From Streptomyces mobaraensis (GTDB taxonomy: Bacteria > Actinomycetota > Actinomycetes > Streptomycetales > Streptomycetaceae): DNA of 64,000 nucleotides. Location: contig NZ_CP083590.1 in the NCBI RefSeq assembly GCF_020099395.1, forward strand, positions 4,216,001-4,280,000, given 5' to 3'. Numbering within the stretch: position 1 is the stretch's first letter; each line of letters opens with the position of its first letter. The notes under the pieces were generated by a model that saw only the letters and a program-made list of their open reading frames with translations, ran no database searches and was not told the DNA's origin. Below, in pieces: positions 26,830 through 37,727 of this stretch. The position numbers and the translations under genes were made by a program.

Positions 26830-27474
26830 ATGGCTAAGCAGATCAAGGGCGTCCTGGGCGAGAAGCTCGGCATGACGCAGGTCTGGGACGAGAACAACCG
26901 TGTCGTCCCGGTCACCGTTGTCAAGGCCGGCCCCTGCGTTGTCACGCAGGTCCGCACCAACGACGCCGACGGCTACGAGTCGGTCCAGATCGCCTTCGGC
27001 GAGATCGACCCGCGCAAGGTGAACAAGCCCCTCAAGGGCCACTTCGCCAAGGCCGACGTGACCCCCCGCCGCCACATGGTGGAGATCCGCACCTCCGACG
27101 CCGCCGAGTACACGCTCGGCCAGGAGATCACCGCGGACGTGTTCGAGGCCGGCGTCAAGGTTGACGTCACGGGCAAGAGCAAGGGCAAGGGCTTCGCCGG
27201 TGTCATGAAGCGCCACAACTTCCGTGGCCTCGGCGCCGGGCACGGCACCCAGCGCAAGCACCGCTCCCCCGGTTCGATCGGTGGCTGCGCCACCCCGGGC
27301 CGTGTGTTCAAGGGCCTCCGCATGGCGGGCCGCATGGGCAACGAGCGGGTCACCACCCAGAACCTGACCGTCCACGCCGTTGACGCGGAGAAGGGCCTGC
27401 TCCTCATCAAGGGCGCGGTTCCTGGTCCGAACGGCGGCCTCGTCCTGGTCCGTACCGCGGCCAAGGGGGCCTGA
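26830..27474 (+). CDS. rplC: Ribosomal protein L3
   Basis: This 214-residue protein is full-length L3, which binds near the 3' end of 23S rRNA and starts 50S assembly. It begins [20 protein letters not shown], and its long extension reaches the peptidyl transferase centre ([35 protein letters not shown]). The ribosome site GAGGTGA overlaps the rpsJ stop. It is 13 bases after rpsJ and 8 before rplD. Confidence 0.98.
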   Translation: MAKQIKGVLGEKLGMTQVWDENNRVVPVTVVKAGPCVVTQVRTNDADGYESVQIAFGEIDPRKVNKPLKGHFAKADVTPRRHMVEIRTSDAAEYTLGQEITADVFEAGVKVDVTGKSKGKGFAGVMKRHNFRGLGAGHGTQRKHRSPGSIGGCATPGRVFKGLRMAGRMGNERVTTQNLTVHAVDAEKGLLLIKGAVPGPNGGLVLVRTAAKGA

Positions 27475-27482
27475 GGTAACCG

Positions 27483-28127
27483 ATGAGCACCATTGACATC
27501 CTTTCGCCGGCAGGCGACAAGGCCGGGACCGTCGAGCTCCCCGCGGAGATCTTCGACGCGAAGGTCAGCGTTCCGCTGATCCACCAGGTCGTCGTCGCGC
27601 AGCTGGCCGCTGCCCGTCAGGGCACGCACAAGACCAAGACCCGTGGCGAGGTCCGCGGCGGTGGCAAGAAGCCGTACCGCCAGAAGGGCACCGGTCGCGC
27701 CCGTCAGGGTTCGACCCGCGCGCCGCAGTTCGCCGGTGGTGGCGTCGTGCACGGTCCCGTGCCGCGTGACTACTCGCAGCGGACCCCGAAGAAGATGAAG
27801 GCCGCCGCCCTGCGCGGTGCCCTCTCGGACCGGGCCCGCCACAGCCGCATCCACGTCGTCTCCGGCGTGGTCGACGGCGCGGTGTCCACCAAGGCCGCCA
27901 AGAACCTGTTCGGCAAGATCTCCGAGCGCAAGAACGTGCTCCTGGTCGCCGACCGGTCCGACGAGGCCGCGTGGCTGTCCGCCCGCAACCTGCCCCAGGT
28001 GCACATCCTGGAGCCGGGCCAGCTGAACACGTACGACGTGCTCGTCTCCGACGACGTGGTCTTCACCCAGGCCGCTTTCGAGTCCTTCGTGTCTGGCCCC
28101 AAGGCCGCTGAAGGGAGCGAAGCCTGA
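27483..28127 (+). CDS. rplD: Ribosomal protein L4
   Basis: This 214-residue protein is L4, whose extended loop ([21 protein letters not shown] region) lines the peptide exit tunnel near the macrolide site. The loop looks complete, with no sign of a resistance deletion. In E. coli L4 represses the S10 operon; whether it does here is unknown. Its TGA overlaps the rplW ATG by one base. Confidence 0.97.
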   Translation: MSTIDILSPAGDKAGTVELPAEIFDAKVSVPLIHQVVVAQLAAARQGTHKTKTRGEVRGGGKKPYRQKGTGRARQGSTRAPQFAGGGVVHGPVPRDYSQRTPKKMKAAALRGALSDRARHSRIHVVSGVVDGAVSTKAAKNLFGKISERKNVLLVADRSDEAAWLSARNLPQVHILEPGQLNTYDVLVSDDVVFTQAAFESFVSGPKAAEGSEA

Positions 28128-28450
28128 TGACTGAGGCCGTCGTCACCAGCAAGACGTTCTCGGACCCGCGTGACCTCCTGGTCAAGCCGGTCGTCTCCGA
28201 GAAGAGCTACGCGCTGCTGGACGAGAACAAGTACACGTTCATCGTCGACCCGCGCGCCAACAAGACCCAGATCAAGCAGGCCGTCGAGGCGGTCTTCTCG
28301 GTCAAGGTCACCGGGGTCAACACGATCAACCGTCAGGGTAAGCGCAAGCGCACCAAGACCGGTTTCGGCAAGCGCGCCAACACCAAGCGCGCCATCGTGA
28401 CCCTCGCCGAGGGCGACCGTATCGACATCTTCGGCGGCCCGGTCTCCTAA
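28127..28450 (+). CDS. rplW: Ribosomal protein L23
   Basis: This 107-residue protein is L23, sited at the mouth of the exit tunnel, where trigger factor and signal recognition particle dock. The core [19 protein letters not shown] and [18 protein letters not shown] are typical. It starts within the TGATG overlap with rplD and ends 39 bases before rplB. Confidence 0.97.
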   Translation: MTEAVVTSKTFSDPRDLLVKPVVSEKSYALLDENKYTFIVDPRANKTQIKQAVEAVFSVKVTGVNTINRQGKRKRTKTGFGKRANTKRAIVTLAEGDRIDIFGGPVS

Positions 28451-28489
28451 CGGAGTCCGAGTCGTCCGGAATCGGACGAGGACTGAGAA

Positions 28490-29326
28490 ATGGGTATCCG
28501 CAAGTACAAGCCGACGACCCCGGGCCGTCGTGGCTCCAGCGTCGCCGACTTTGTCGAGATCACGCGGTCCACGCCGGAGAAGTCGCTGGTCCGCCCGCTG
28601 CACAGCAAGGGCGGCCGTAACAACGCCGGTCGTGTGACCGTCCGCCACCAGGGCGGTGGCCACAAGCGCGCCTACCGTGTGATCGACTTCCGTCGTCACG
28701 ACAAGGACGGCGTGCCGGCCAAGGTCGCTCACATCGAGTACGACCCCAACCGCACCGCGCGCATCGCGCTGCTCCACTACGTGGACGGCGAGAAGCGCTA
28801 CATCATCGCGCCGCGCGGCCTCGGCCAGGGCGACCGTATTGAGAACGGCCCCGGGGCCGACATCAAGCCGGGCAACAACCTGCCGCTGCGCAACATCCCG
28901 GTCGGTACGACCATCCACGCCATCGAGCTGCGTCCCGGTGGCGGTGCGAAGATCGCCCGCTCCGCCGGTTCCTCCGTGCAGCTGCTGGCGAAGGAGGGCA
29001 CGATGGCCCACCTTCGTATGCCGTCCGGTGAGATCCGCCTGGTCGACGTCCGCTGCCGCGCCACCGTCGGCGAGGTCGGCAACGCCGAGCAGTCGAACAT
29101 CAACTGGGGCAAGGCCGGCCGCATGCGCTGGAAGGGCGTCCGCCCGACCGTCCGCGGTGTCGCGATGAACCCGGTCGACCACCCGCACGGTGGTGGTGAG
29201 GGCAAGACCTCCGGTGGTCGCCACCCGGTCTCCCCGTGGGGTCAGAAGGAGGGTCGTACTCGTTCTCCCAAGAAGGCGAGCAACAAGTACATCGTCCGCC
29301 GCCGCAAGACGAACAAGAAGCGCTAG
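28490..29326 (+). CDS. rplB: Ribosomal protein L2
   Basis: This 278-residue protein is L2, needed for subunit association and peptidyl transferase assembly. It starts [20 protein letters not shown]. The conserved loop [18 protein letters not shown], with the histidine close to the catalytic centre, is intact. The C-terminus is strongly basic (RRRKTNKKR). A GAGGACTGAGAA site precedes the ATG. Confidence 0.98.
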   Translation: MGIRKYKPTTPGRRGSSVADFVEITRSTPEKSLVRPLHSKGGRNNAGRVTVRHQGGGHKRAYRVIDFRRHDKDGVPAKVAHIEYDPNRTARIALLHYVDGEKRYIIAPRGLGQGDRIENGPGADIKPGNNLPLRNIPVGTTIHAIELRPGGGAKIARSAGSSVQLLAKEGTMAHLRMPSGEIRLVDVRCRATVGEVGNAEQSNINWGKAGRMRWKGVRPTVRGVAMNPVDHPHGGGEGKTSGGRHPVSPWGQKEGRTRSPKKASNKYIVRRRKTNKKR

Positions 29327-29338
29327 GAGCGGGTTTAG

Positions 29339-29620
29339 ATGCCGCGTAGTCTCAAGAAGGGACCCTTCGTCGACGGCCACCTCATCAAGAAGGTGGACGC
29401 CCAGAACGAAGCTGGTACCAAGAACGTCATCAAGACCTGGTCCCGCCGCTCCATGATCGTGCCGGCCATGCTCGGCCACACGCTGGCGGTGCACAACGGC
29501 AAGACCCACGTCCCGGTGTTCGTCACCGAGTCGATGGTCGGCCACAAGCTCGGCGAGTTCTCGCCGACCCGCACCTTCCGCGGCCACGTCAAGGACGACC
29601 GGAAGTCGAAGCGCCGCTAA
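29339..29620 (+). CDS. rpsS: Ribosomal protein S19
   Basis: This 93-residue protein is S19 of the 30S head, which contacts S13 and the A-site finger. It starts [20 protein letters not shown], and the signature [21 protein letters not shown] is complete. It is 12 bases after rplB. Confidence 0.98.
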   Translation: MPRSLKKGPFVDGHLIKKVDAQNEAGTKNVIKTWSRRSMIVPAMLGHTLAVHNGKTHVPVFVTESMVGHKLGEFSPTRTFRGHVKDDRKSKRR

Positions 29621-29662
29621 CGCGGGGTGTGAACGACTATGACTGACACCGAAGGGACAACC

Positions 29663-30010
29663 ATGGAAGCCAGGGCCCAGGCGCGGTACATCCGCGTCAC
29701 GCCCATGAAGGCCCGCCGCGTGGTGGACCTCATCCGTGGCATGGACGCCACGGAGGCTCAGGCGGTCCTGCGTTTCGCCCCGCAGGCCGCGAGCGTGCCG
29801 GTCGGCAAGGTGCTGGACAGCGCCATTGCCAACGCCGCGCACAACTACGACCACTCTGACGTCGACAGCCTCTACATCTCCGAGGCCTACGTCGACGAGG
29901 GCCCGACCCTGAAGCGGTTCCGTCCGCGCGCCCAGGGCCGCGCCTACCGGATCCGCAAGCGGACCAGCCACATCACCGTGGTCGTCAGCAGCAAGGAAGG
30001 AACCCGGTAA
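29663..30010 (+). CDS. rplV: Ribosomal protein L22
   Basis: This 115-residue protein is L22, whose beta-hairpin lines the exit tunnel. It begins [20 protein letters not shown]. An in-frame ATG at 29639 would add eight residues (MTDTEGTT), but the start at 29663 has the better AAGGGA site and matches the usual Streptomyces length. The hairpin region ([20 protein letters not shown]) shows no insertion. Its last base overlaps the rpsC start codon. Confidence 0.95.
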   Translation: MEARAQARYIRVTPMKARRVVDLIRGMDATEAQAVLRFAPQAASVPVGKVLDSAIANAAHNYDHSDVDSLYISEAYVDEGPTLKRFRPRAQGRAYRIRKRTSHITVVVSSKEGTR

Positions 30011-30828
30011 TGGGCCAGAAGGTTAACCCGCACGGGTTCCGCCTCGGCATCACCACGGACTTCAAGTCCCGCTGGTACGCCGACAAGCTGTACAAGGACT
30101 ACGTCAAGGAAGACGTCGCCATTCGTCGCATGATGACGAAGGGCATGGAGCGCGCCGGTATCTCGAAGGTTGAGATCGAGCGCACCCGCGACCGCGTCCG
30201 CGTCGACATCCACACCGCCCGCCCGGGCATCGTCATCGGCCGCCGCGGCGCCGAGGCCGACCGCATCCGTGGCGAGCTGGAGAAGCTGACCGGCAAGCAG
30301 GTCCAGCTGAACATCCTCGAGGTCAAGAACCCCGAGGTGGACGCTCAGCTGGTGGCCCAGGCCGTCGCCGAGCAGCTGTCCTCCCGCGTCTCCTTCCGTC
30401 GCGCCATGCGCAAGAGCATGCAGTCGACGATGAAGGCCGGCGCCAAGGGCATCAAGATCCAGTGCGGTGGCCGTCTCGGCGGCGCCGAGATGTCCCGCTC
30501 GGAGTTCTACCGCGAGGGCCGTGTGCCCCTGCACACGCTCCGCGCCAACGTCGACTACGGCTTCTTCGAGGCCAAGACCACCTTCGGCCGCATCGGCGTG
30601 AAGGTCTGGATCTACAAGGGCGACGTCAAGAACATCGCCGAGGTCCGCGCCGAGAACGCCGCCGCCCGTGCGGGCAACCGCCCGTCCCGTGGCGCCGGCG
30701 ACCGTCCGGCCCGTGGTGGCCGCGGCGGCGAGCGTGGCGGCCGCGGCCGCAAGCCGCAGCAGGCTGCCGAGGCCCCCAAGGCCGAGGCCACCGCTGCTCC
30801 GGCTGAGTCCACCGGAACGGAGGCCTGA
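30010..30828 (+). CDS. rpsC: Ribosomal protein S3
   Basis: This 272-residue protein is S3, part of the mRNA entry helicase site. The KH domain ([16 protein letters not shown]) and C-terminal S3 domain are followed by a long Gly/Arg/Ala-rich tail from about 215 ([20 protein letters not shown]), typical of actinobacteria. The ATG overlaps the rplV TAA by one base. Confidence 0.97.
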   Translation: MGQKVNPHGFRLGITTDFKSRWYADKLYKDYVKEDVAIRRMMTKGMERAGISKVEIERTRDRVRVDIHTARPGIVIGRRGAEADRIRGELEKLTGKQVQLNILEVKNPEVDAQLVAQAVAEQLSSRVSFRRAMRKSMQSTMKAGAKGIKIQCGGRLGGAEMSRSEFYREGRVPLHTLRANVDYGFFEAKTTFGRIGVKVWIYKGDVKNIAEVRAENAAARAGNRPSRGAGDRPARGGRGGERGGRGRKPQQAAEAPKAEATAAPAESTGTEA

Positions 30829-30833
30829 CCGAC

Positions 30834-31253
30834 ATGCTGATCCCTCGCAGGGTCAAGCACCGCAAGCAGCACCACCCCAAGCGGAACGGCATGGCCAAGG
30901 GTGGCACCGAGCTGGCGTTCGGTGAGTACGGCATCCAGGCCCTGACCCCGGCCTATGTGACGAACCGGCAGATCGAGTCCGCTCGTATCGCCATGACCCG
31001 TCACATCAAGCGTGGCGGCAAGGTGTGGATCAACATCTACCCGGACCGTCCGCTGACGAAGAAGCCGGCCGAGACCCGCATGGGTTCCGGTAAGGGTTCT
31101 CCGGAGTGGTGGATCGCGAACGTCAAGCCCGGTCGGGTGATGTTCGAGCTGTCTTTCCCGAACGAAAAGGTCGCTCGTGAGGCGCTGACCCGCGCCGCTC
31201 ACAAGCTTCCGATGAAGTGCCGCATTGTTCGGCGCGAGGCAGGTGAGTCGTGA
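30834..31253 (+). CDS. rplP: Ribosomal protein L16
   Basis: This 139-residue protein is L16, which positions tRNA in the A site of the 50S subunit. The start [20 protein letters not shown] and the conserved [17 protein letters not shown] are complete. It is the last L protein before rpmC; the two overlap as TGATG. Confidence 0.98.
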   Translation: MLIPRRVKHRKQHHPKRNGMAKGGTELAFGEYGIQALTPAYVTNRQIESARIAMTRHIKRGGKVWINIYPDRPLTKKPAETRMGSGKGSPEWWIANVKPGRVMFELSFPNEKVAREALTRAAHKLPMKCRIVRREAGES

Positions 31254-31477
31254 TGGCCGCTGGTATCAAGGCGACCGAGCTGCGTGAGCTGAACGACGAG
31301 GACCTCGTCGCGAAGCTCCGTGAGGCCAAGGAAGAGCTGTTCAACCTCCGCTTCCAGGCGGCGACCGGGCAGCTTGAGAACCACGGTCGGCTCAAGTCCG
31401 TCCGTAAGGACATCGCCCGGATCTACACCCTGATGCGGGAGCGCGAGCTCGGCATCGAGACGGTGGAGAGCGCCTGA
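31253..31477 (+). CDS. rpmC: Ribosomal protein L29
   Basis: This 74-residue helical protein is L29, beside L23 at the exit tunnel. The core [20 protein letters not shown] and [20 protein letters not shown] is standard. I chose the ATG in the TGATG overlap with rplP; a GTG one codon earlier is less likely. It overlaps rpsQ by one base. Confidence 0.97.
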   Translation: MAAGIKATELRELNDEDLVAKLREAKEELFNLRFQAATGQLENHGRLKSVRKDIARIYTLMRERELGIETVESA

Positions 31478-31758
31478 TGAGCGAGAAGAACATGACTGAG
31501 ACGAACGAGCGCGGTTTCCGCAAGACCCGTGAGGGCCTCGTCGTCAGCGACAAGATGGACAAGACCGTCGTCGTCGCTGTCGAGGACCGCGTCAAGCACG
31601 CGCTGTACGGCAAGGTCATCCGCCGTACCAACAAGCTCAAGGCGCACGACGAGCAGAACGCCGCGGGTGTCGGCGACCGCGTCCTCCTGATGGAGACCCG
31701 GCCGCTGTCCGCGACGAAGCGCTGGCGCGTCGTCGAGATCCTCGAGAAGGCCAAGTAA
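31477..31758 (+). CDS. rpsQ: Ribosomal protein S17
   Basis: This 93-residue protein is S17, a primary binder of 16S rRNA. It begins [20 protein letters not shown], slightly extended at the N-terminus as in other actinobacteria, and has the OB-fold core [20 protein letters not shown]. It ends the S10 group; a 102-bp gap with a hairpin separates it from rplN. Confidence 0.97.
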   Translation: MSEKNMTETNERGFRKTREGLVVSDKMDKTVVVAVEDRVKHALYGKVIRRTNKLKAHDEQNAAGVGDRVLLMETRPLSATKRWRVVEILEKAK

Positions 31759-31805
31759 TCACCTGAGGGCATTAGCCCCCAGGTAAGTTCCGCCAGGCTC
31801 GGCGT

Positions 31806-31827
31806 GGGGCCTCATCCGTGAGGCCCC
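31806..31827 (+). terminator. Hairpin between rpsQ and rplN
   Basis: GGGGCCTCA (31806-31814), loop TCCG, TGAGGCCCC (31819-31827) is a perfect 9-base-pair stem without a T tract. It marks the junction of the S10 and spc gene groups and may act as a partial terminator or a processing site. No promoter is clear downstream of it. Confidence 0.55.
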
Positions 31828-31860
31828 CGCCGGGAACCGGCAGACGATCAGGAGATAGAC

Positions 31861-32229
31861 GTGATCCAGCAGGAGTCGCGACTTCGCGTCGCCGACAACA
31901 CTGGTGCCAAGGAGATCCTTTGCATCCGTGTTCTCGGTGGCTCGGGTCGCCGCTACGCGGGCATCGGTGACGTCATCGTCGCCACCGTCAAGGACGCGAT
32001 CCCCGGTGGCAACGTGAAGAAGGGCGACGTCGTCAAGGCCGTCGTCGTTCGCACCGTCAAGGAGCGCCGCCGTCCGGACGGCTCGTACATCCGCTTCGAC
32101 GAGAACGCGGCCGTCATCCTCAAGAACGACGGTGACCCCCGCGGCACCCGTATCTTCGGCCCCGTGGGCCGAGAGCTGCGCGAGAAGAAGTTCATGAAGA
32201 TCGTCTCGCTCGCGCCGGAGGTGCTGTAA
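31861..32229 (+). CDS. rplN: Ribosomal protein L14
   Basis: This 122-residue protein is L14, at the subunit interface of the 50S. It starts with GTG (reading [20 protein letters not shown]) after an AGGAG site, and contains the typical [20 protein letters not shown]. It is the first gene of the spc group and is followed two bases later by rplX. Confidence 0.98.
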   Translation: MIQQESRLRVADNTGAKEILCIRVLGGSGRRYAGIGDVIVATVKDAIPGGNVKKGDVVKAVVVRTVKERRRPDGSYIRFDENAAVILKNDGDPRGTRIFGPVGRELREKKFMKIVSLAPEVL

Positions 32230-32231
32230 GC

Positions 32232-32555
32232 ATGAAGATCAAGAAGGGCGACCTGGTTCAGGTCATCACCGGCAAGGACAAGGGCAAGACGGGCAAGGTC
32301 ATCCAGGCCATGCCCGCCGACGACCGCGTCCTGGTCGAGGGTGTCAACCGGGTCAAGAAGCACACCAAGGCCGGCCAGACCGCCCGTGGTTCGAAGACCG
32401 GCGGCATCGTCACGACCGAGGCCCCCATCCACGTGAGCAACGTTCAGCTCGTCGTGGAGAAGGACGGCAAGAAGGTCGTCACCCGCGTCGGCTACCGCTT
32501 CGACGAGGACGGCAACAAGATCCGCGTTGCCAAGCGGACCGGTGAGGACATCTGA
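32232..32555 (+). CDS. rplX: Ribosomal protein L24
   Basis: This 107-residue protein is L24, an early 50S assembly protein with a KOW domain ([20 protein letters not shown]). The length is normal. It overlaps rplE by one base (TGATG). Confidence 0.98.
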   Translation: MKIKKGDLVQVITGKDKGKTGKVIQAMPADDRVLVEGVNRVKKHTKAGQTARGSKTGGIVTTEAPIHVSNVQLVVEKDGKKVVTRVGYRFDEDGNKIRVAKRTGEDI

Positions 32556-33115
32556 TGACTGCCACCACCAACGCACCGCGCCTCAAGCAGCGCTACCGCG
32601 AAGAGATCATCGGCAAGCTGCGTGAGGAGTTCTCGTACGAGAACGTCATGCAGGTCCCCGGCCTGACCAAGATCGTGGTCAACATGGGTGTGGGCGACGC
32701 CGCCCGCGACTCCAAGCTGATCGAGGGCGCCATCCGCGACCTCACCACGATCACCGGCCAGAAGCCCGCCGTGACCAAGGCCCGCAAGTCCATCGCGCAG
32801 TTCAAGCTGCGTGAGGGCCAGCCGATCGGTGCCCACGTCACCCTCCGCGGCGACCGCATGTGGGAGTTCCTGGACCGCACCCTGTCGCTGGCGCTCCCGC
32901 GCATCCGCGACTTCCGTGGTCTGTCCCCGAAGCAGTTCGACGGCCGGGGCAACTACACCTTCGGTCTCACGGAGCAGGTCATGTTCCACGAGATCGACCA
33001 GGACAAGATCGACCGCGTCCGGGGTATGGACATCACCGTGGTCACCACGGCGACCAACGACGACGAGGGCCGCGCCCTCCTTCGTCACCTCGGCTTCCCC
33101 TTCAAGGAGGCGTGA
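32555..33115 (+). CDS. rplE: Ribosomal protein L5
   Basis: This 186-residue protein is L5, which binds 5S rRNA and contacts the P-site tRNA. Conserved segments [19 protein letters not shown] and [20 protein letters not shown] are present. It starts in the TGATG overlap with rplX and ends five bases before rpsN. Confidence 0.98.
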   Translation: MTATTNAPRLKQRYREEIIGKLREEFSYENVMQVPGLTKIVVNMGVGDAARDSKLIEGAIRDLTTITGQKPAVTKARKSIAQFKLREGQPIGAHVTLRGDRMWEFLDRTLSLALPRIRDFRGLSPKQFDGRGNYTFGLTEQVMFHEIDQDKIDRVRGMDITVVTTATNDDEGRALLRHLGFPFKEA

Positions 33116-33120
33116 CCGAG

Positions 33121-33306
33121 ATGGCGAAGAAGTCTCTGATCGCGAAGGCCGCGCGCAAGCCGAAGTTCTCGGTCCGCGCGTACACCCGCTGCAACCGCTG
33201 CGGCCGGCCGCACTCCGTTTACCGCAAGTTCGGCCTCTGCCGCGTGTGCCTTCGTGAGATGGCTCACCGTGGCGAGCTGCCGGGCGTGACCAAGAGCTCC
33301 TGGTAA
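33121..33306 (+). CDS. rpsN: Ribosomal protein S14, zinc-binding short form
   Basis: This 61-residue protein is the short S14 with two Cys-x-x-Cys pairs (CNRC and CRVC), so it binds zinc. Many Streptomyces carry a second zinc-free copy elsewhere, controlled by Zur; the spc operon copy here is the zinc form. It ends with TKSSW as usual. A 245-bp gap follows before rpsH. Confidence 0.97.
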   Translation: MAKKSLIAKAARKPKFSVRAYTRCNRCGRPHSVYRKFGLCRVCLREMAHRGELPGVTKSSW

Positions 33307-33419
33307 TCACCCACTTGGGTAACCAGGGCTCTCGGTAAGCCAATGGACGGCGGGTACCCGCCCCCGGCTCTCCCGTAGAGTTGAGGGGTTGGGCGCCCGC
33401 CGCCCATGACCGCACGTGT

Positions 33420-33437
33420 CCCGCACCTCTGTGCGGG
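33420..33437 (+). other. Hairpin in the rpsN-rpsH gap
   Basis: CCCGCAC (33420-33426), loop CTCT, GTGCGGG (33431-33437) forms a 7-base-pair stem within the 245-bp gap between rpsN and rpsH. The gap is unusually long for an spc operon and contains no gene. The stem might be an RNA control or processing site. Confidence 0.4.
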
Positions 33438-33551
33438 CCGCATAACGTCGCTTACTACGCCGTAGGTCCCCGCACCGCACCCGCTCCGACAAGCTCGGGG
33501 AGAGGGATGGCGCAGATAGGAAACCCCGGCGAGAGAGGCCGAAGGCCAAAC

Positions 33552-33950
33552 ATGACCATGACCGATCCGATCGCAGACATGCTGACCCGTCTGCGGAACG
33601 CGAACTCGGCTTACCACGACACCGTGGCCATGCCCCACAGCAAGATCAAGGCGCACATCGCCGAGATCCTGCAGCAGGAGGGCTACATCACCGGCTGGAA
33701 GGTCGAGGACGCCGAGGTCGGCAAGTCCCTGATCCTCGAGCTGAAGTTCGGCCCGAACCGTGAGCGCTCCATCGCGGGCATCAAGCGGATCTCGAAGCCG
33801 GGCCTGCGGGTCTACGCAAAGTCCACCAACCTGCCGAAGGTCCTCGGCGGCCTGGGCGTGGCGATCATCTCCACGTCCCACGGTCTCCTGACCGGCCAGC
33901 AGGCCAGCAAGAAGGGCGTGGGTGGGGAAGTCCTCGCCTACGTCTGGTAA
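33552..33950 (+). CDS. rpsH: Ribosomal protein S8
   Basis: This 132-residue protein is S8, a primary 16S rRNA binder and, in E. coli, the repressor of the spc operon. It starts [20 protein letters not shown]; the longer upstream in-frame starts would read leader sequence. The C-terminal motif [20 protein letters not shown] is complete. Confidence 0.97.
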   Translation: MTMTDPIADMLTRLRNANSAYHDTVAMPHSKIKAHIAEILQQEGYITGWKVEDAEVGKSLILELKFGPNRERSIAGIKRISKPGLRVYAKSTNLPKVLGGLGVAIISTSHGLLTGQQASKKGVGGEVLAYVW

Positions 33951-33972
33951 CCCGGGAACGGAGGAATAGCTA

Positions 33973-34512
33973 ATGTCGCGTATTGGCAAGCTGCCCATCC
34001 AGGTTCCCGCTGGTGTGGACGTCACCATCGATGGCCGTGACGTGCAGGTGAAGGGTCCCAAGGGCACCCTGAACCTGACGCTGTCGGCGCCCATCGTTAT
34101 CGCTAAGGGCGAGGACGGCGTGCTCAACGTCATCCGCCCGAACGACGAGCGTCAGAACAAGGCCCTGCACGGTCTGTCGCGCACGCTGGTGGCGAACATG
34201 ATCACCGGCGTGACCCAGGGCTACAGCAAGAAGCTCGAGATCAGCGGTGTCGGTTACCGCGTCCAGGCGAAGGGCTCCAACCTGGAGTTCGCCCTGGGCT
34301 ACAGCCACCCGATCCTGGTCGAGGCGCCCGAGGGCATCACCTTCAAGGTGGAGTCCCCGACCAAGCTGACGGTCGAGGGCATCGACAAGCAGAAGGTCGG
34401 CGAGGTCGCCGCGAACATCCGCAAGCTGCGGAAGCCCGACCCGTACAAGGCCAAGGGCGTCAAGTACGAGGGCGAAGTCATCCGCCGCAAGGTCGGAAAG
34501 GCGGGTAAGTAA
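33973..34512 (+). CDS. rplF: Ribosomal protein L6
   Basis: This 179-residue protein is L6, near the factor-binding site of the 50S subunit. It begins [20 protein letters not shown] and ends with the signature [32 protein letters not shown] site precedes the ATG; rplR follows after three bases. Confidence 0.98.
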   Translation: MSRIGKLPIQVPAGVDVTIDGRDVQVKGPKGTLNLTLSAPIVIAKGEDGVLNVIRPNDERQNKALHGLSRTLVANMITGVTQGYSKKLEISGVGYRVQAKGSNLEFALGYSHPILVEAPEGITFKVESPTKLTVEGIDKQKVGEVAANIRKLRKPDPYKAKGVKYEGEVIRRKVGKAGK

Positions 34513-34515
34513 GCC

Positions 34516-34899
34516 ATGGCATACGGTGTGAAGATCGCTAAGGGCGACGCCTACAAGCGCGCCGCCGCGAAGCGCCGCCACATCCGCATCCGCAAGCGGA
34601 TCTCCGGTACGGCCGAGCGCCCCCGCCTGGTCGTCACGCGCTCCAACCGTGGCATCACCGCCCAGGTCATCGACGACATCAAGGGTCACACCCTGGCGTC
34701 GGCGTCGACCCTGGACGCGTCGATCCGCGGTGGCGAGGGTGACAAGAGCGCCCAGGCCAAGAAGGTTGGCGCCCTGGTCGCCGAGCGTGCCAAGGCCGCC
34801 GGTGTCGAGGCCGTCGTGTTCGACCGCGGTGGCAACCAGTACGCCGGGCGCATTGCCGCTCTGGCGGACGCCGCCCGCGAAGCCGGGCTGAAGTTCTAA
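34516..34899 (+). CDS. rplR: Ribosomal protein L18
   Basis: This 127-residue protein is L18, which carries 5S rRNA into the 50S subunit. The basic N-terminus ([20 protein letters not shown]) and C-terminal [20 protein letters not shown] are standard. A 46-bp gap leads to rpsE. Confidence 0.98.
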   Translation: MAYGVKIAKGDAYKRAAAKRRHIRIRKRISGTAERPRLVVTRSNRGITAQVIDDIKGHTLASASTLDASIRGGEGDKSAQAKKVGALVAERAKAAGVEAVVFDRGGNQYAGRIAALADAAREAGLKF

Positions 34900-34945
34900 G
34901 CCCCGGTTCCGGAGCTAGCGGACGTAACAGAGAGAGGTAATTCCA

Positions 34946-35548
34946 ATGGCTGGACCCCAGCGCCGCGGAAGCGGTGCCGGTGGCGGCGAGCGGCGGGACC
35001 GGAAGGGTCGCGACGGTGGCGCTGCCGCCGAGAAGACCGCGTACGTTGAGCGCGTAGTCGCGATCAACCGCGTCGCCAAGGTTGTCAAGGGTGGTCGCCG
35101 CTTCAGCTTCACCGCGCTGGTCGTGGTGGGCGACGGTGACGGCACGGTCGGTGTCGGTTACGGCAAGGCCAAGGAAGTTCCGGCTGCCATCGCCAAGGGC
35201 GTGGAAGAGGCCAAGAAGAACTTCTTCAAGGTCCCCCGTATCCAGGGCACCGTGCCGCACCCGATCCAGGGCGAGAAGGCGGCCGGCGTCGTCATGCTCA
35301 AGCCCGCGTCCCCCGGTACCGGTGTTATCGCCGGTGGCCCGGTGCGCGCGGTGCTCGAGTGCGCCGGCATCCACGACATCCTGTCGAAGTCGCTCGGTTC
35401 GTCGAACCCGATCAACATCGTGCACGCCACGGTGGAGGCCCTCAAGGGACTGCAGCGTCCCGAGGAGATCGCCGCCCGTCGTGGTCTGCCGCTCGAGGAC
35501 GTCGCGCCCGCCGCCCTGCTGCGTGCGCGTGCGGGGGCGGGTGCGTAA
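34946..35548 (+). CDS. rpsE: Ribosomal protein S5
   Basis: This 200-residue protein is S5, important for decoding accuracy. The N-terminal actinobacterial extension (Gly/Arg-rich, residues 1-25) leads to the RNA-binding domain with [20 protein letters not shown], the loop where spectinomycin-resistance changes arise; it looks wild type. A GAGAGG site precedes the start. It overlaps rpmD by one base. Confidence 0.98.
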   Translation: MAGPQRRGSGAGGGERRDRKGRDGGAAAEKTAYVERVVAINRVAKVVKGGRRFSFTALVVVGDGDGTVGVGYGKAKEVPAAIAKGVEEAKKNFFKVPRIQGTVPHPIQGEKAAGVVMLKPASPGTGVIAGGPVRAVLECAGIHDILSKSLGSSNPINIVHATVEALKGLQRPEEIAARRGLPLEDVAPAALLRARAGAGA

Positions 35549-35730
35549 TGGCTCGTCTCAAGGTCACGCAGACCAAGTCCTACATCGGCAGCAAGCAGAA
35601 CCACCGCGACACCCTGCGCTCGCTTGGTCTCAAGAAGATCAACGACGTGGTTGTCAAGGAAGACCGTCCCGAGATCCGCGGCATGGTGCACACCGTCCGC
35701 CACCTCGTCACGGTCGAGGAGGTCGACTGA
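35548..35730 (+). CDS. rpmD: Ribosomal protein L30
   Basis: This 60-residue protein is L30 ([40 protein letters not shown]), a small 50S protein. It starts in the TAATG overlap with rpsE and ends one base before rplO. Confidence 0.97.
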   Translation: MARLKVTQTKSYIGSKQNHRDTLRSLGLKKINDVVVKEDRPEIRGMVHTVRHLVTVEEVD

Positions 35731-35731
35731 C

Positions 35732-36187
35732 ATGGCGGAGCAGAACCCGCTGAAGGTCCACAACCTCCGTCCGGCCCCCGGCGCCAAGACCGCCAAGACC
35801 CGTGTGGGTCGTGGTGAGGCGTCGAAGGGTAAGACGGCCGGCCGTGGTACCAAGGGCACCAAGGCCCGTTACCAGGTTCCGGAGCGCTTCGAGGGTGGGC
35901 AGATGCCCCTCCACATGCGCCTCCCGAAGCTGAAGGGCTTCAAGAACCCCGCCCACAAGCAGTTCCAGGTCGTGAACCTGGACAAGCTGGCCGCGCTCTA
36001 CCCGCAGGGTGGCGAGGTCACGGTGGCCGACCTGGTCGCCAAGGGCGCGGTGCGCAAGAACGAGCTCGTCAAGGTCCTGGGCCAGGGCGAGATCTCCGTG
36101 GCGATCCAGGTGACGGTCGACGCCGTCTCCGGTTCCGCCAAGGAGAAGATCGCCGCCGCCGGCGGCACCGTCACCGAACTCATCTGA
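35732..36187 (+). CDS. rplO: Ribosomal protein L15
   Basis: This 151-residue protein is L15, a late assembly protein of the 50S. The Gly/Lys-rich N-terminus ([19 protein letters not shown]) and [18 protein letters not shown] are typical. It is the last ribosomal gene before a terminator-like hairpin, and secY follows after 223 bp. Confidence 0.98.
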   Translation: MAEQNPLKVHNLRPAPGAKTAKTRVGRGEASKGKTAGRGTKGTKARYQVPERFEGGQMPLHMRLPKLKGFKNPAHKQFQVVNLDKLAALYPQGGEVTVADLVAKGAVRKNELVKVLGQGEISVAIQVTVDAVSGSAKEKIAAAGGTVTELI

Positions 36188-36201
36188 GTTCGTTGACCCG
36201 A

Positions 36202-36236
36202 CAACCGGGGATGTCCCATAGGGGCATCCCCGGTTG
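36202..36236 (+). terminator. Terminator-like hairpin after rplO
   Basis: Perfect 12-base arms CAACCGGGGATG (36202-36213) and CATCCCCGGTTG (36225-36236) flank TCCCATAGGGG, which can pair further. It probably ends or attenuates the spc transcript before secY. The 36237-36410 stretch should hold the secY promoter; the hexamers are not clear. Confidence 0.75.
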
Positions 36237-36410
36237 GTCGTTCCTAGCCGGGCACGGTCGCCGGTAAGGTGGCGTGGACTGTTGCTGTACCCATGGGGGG
36301 AATCACCCCCGGGTCGTGCGGACTGTGCCCGTACGGCCGACTGATATGTATTCGTCGATCCTCAAGACCGTTACCTCTCACGTGGGTGCGTGAGAGGCGC
36401 AGGAGGCACC

Positions 36411-37727
36411 GTGCTCACCGCGTTCGCCCGGGCGTTCAAGACGCCCGACCTGCGCAAGAAGCTGCTGTTCACGCTGGGCATCATGGTGCTCTACCGGCTC
36501 GGGTCGCAGGTCCCGATCCCGGGGGTCAACTACCAGAACGTCCAGACGTGTGTCGACCAGGCCAAGAGTGGTCAGGGCCTGTTCGGCCTCGTGAACATGT
36601 TCAGTGGTGGCGCGCTGCTGCAGATCACGATCTTCGCGCTGGGGGTCATGCCGTACATCACGGCGAGCATCATCCTGCAGCTGCTCACGGTCGTGATCCC
36701 CCGGTTGGAAGCCCTCAAGAAGGAAGGGCAGTCCGGCCAAGCCAAGATCACGCAGTACACGCGTTATCTGACCATCGCGCTCGCCGTGCTCCAGGGCACC
36801 GGTCTCGTCGCCGTCGCGCGCAACGGCGCGCTCTTCGGCAACTGCCCGGTCGCTTCCGACATCGTGCCCAACCACTCGATCTTCACGACCATCACGATGG
36901 TCGTCACCATGACCGCGGGCACCGCGCTGATCATGTGGCTCGGTGAGCTCGTCACCGACCGCGGCATCGGCAACGGCATGTCGATCCTGATGTTCACCTC
37001 GATCGCCGCGCAGTTCCCGAGCGCGCTGTGGGCGATCAAGCTCCAGGGCAAGCTGATGGGCGGCTGGCTGGAGTTCGGCCTCGTCATCCTCTGCGGCCTG
37101 GCCATGGTCGGCCTGGTGGTCTTCGTCGAGCAGGCGCAGCGGCGCGTGCCCGTGCAGTACGCGAAGCGCATGATCGGCCGGCGCTCGTACGGCGGGACGT
37201 CGACCTACATCCCGCTCAAGGTGAACCAGGCGGGCGTCATCCCCGTGATTTTCGCCTCGTCCCTGCTCTACATCCCGGCGCTGCTGGTGCAGTTCACCGA
37301 CTCCAAGGACTCGGGCTGGGCGCAGTGGATCCAGGCCAACCTGGTCAAGGGCGACCACCCGATCTACATGGTCACTTACTTCCTGCTGATCGTTTTCTTC
37401 GCCTTCTTCTACGTCGCCATCTCCTTCAACCCCGAAGAAGTTGCAGACAACATGAAGAAGTATGGTGGGTTCATCCCGGGCATCCGGGCGGGACGTCCCA
37501 CCGCGGAGTACCTGAGCTACGTGCTGAACCGCATCACGTGGCCGGGCTCTCTCTACCTGGGCGTGATCGCCCTGGTGCCCACCGTGGCGCTGGTCACACT
37601 CAACGCGAACCAGAACTTCCCATTCGGGGGAACCAGCATCCTGATCATCGTGGGTGTCGGTCTGGAGACGGTGAAGCAGATCGAGAGCCAGCTTCAGCAG
37701 CGCAACTACGAAGGGTTCCTCCGCTGA
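36411..37727 (+). CDS. secY: Preprotein translocase subunit SecY
   Basis: This 438-residue membrane protein forms the protein-conducting channel with SecE and SecG. About ten hydrophobic segments are visible, and conserved pieces include [34 protein letters not shown] and [21 protein letters not shown] chose GTG 36411 because AGGAGG lies just upstream; an in-frame start at 36390 precedes that site. It overlaps adk by one base (TGATG). Confidence 0.97.
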   Translation: MLTAFARAFKTPDLRKKLLFTLGIMVLYRLGSQVPIPGVNYQNVQTCVDQAKSGQGLFGLVNMFSGGALLQITIFALGVMPYITASIILQLLTVVIPRLEALKKEGQSGQAKITQYTRYLTIALAVLQGTGLVAVARNGALFGNCPVASDIVPNHSIFTTITMVVTMTAGTALIMWLGELVTDRGIGNGMSILMFTSIAAQFPSALWAIKLQGKLMGGWLEFGLVILCGLAMVGLVVFVEQAQRRVPVQYAKRMIGRRSYGGTSTYIPLKVNQAGVIPVIFASSLLYIPALLVQFTDSKDSGWAQWIQANLVKGDHPIYMVTYFLLIVFFAFFYVAISFNPEEVADNMKKYGGFIPGIRAGRPTAEYLSYVLNRITWPGSLYLGVIALVPTVALVTLNANQNFPFGGTSILIIVGVGLETVKQIESQLQQRNYEGFLR

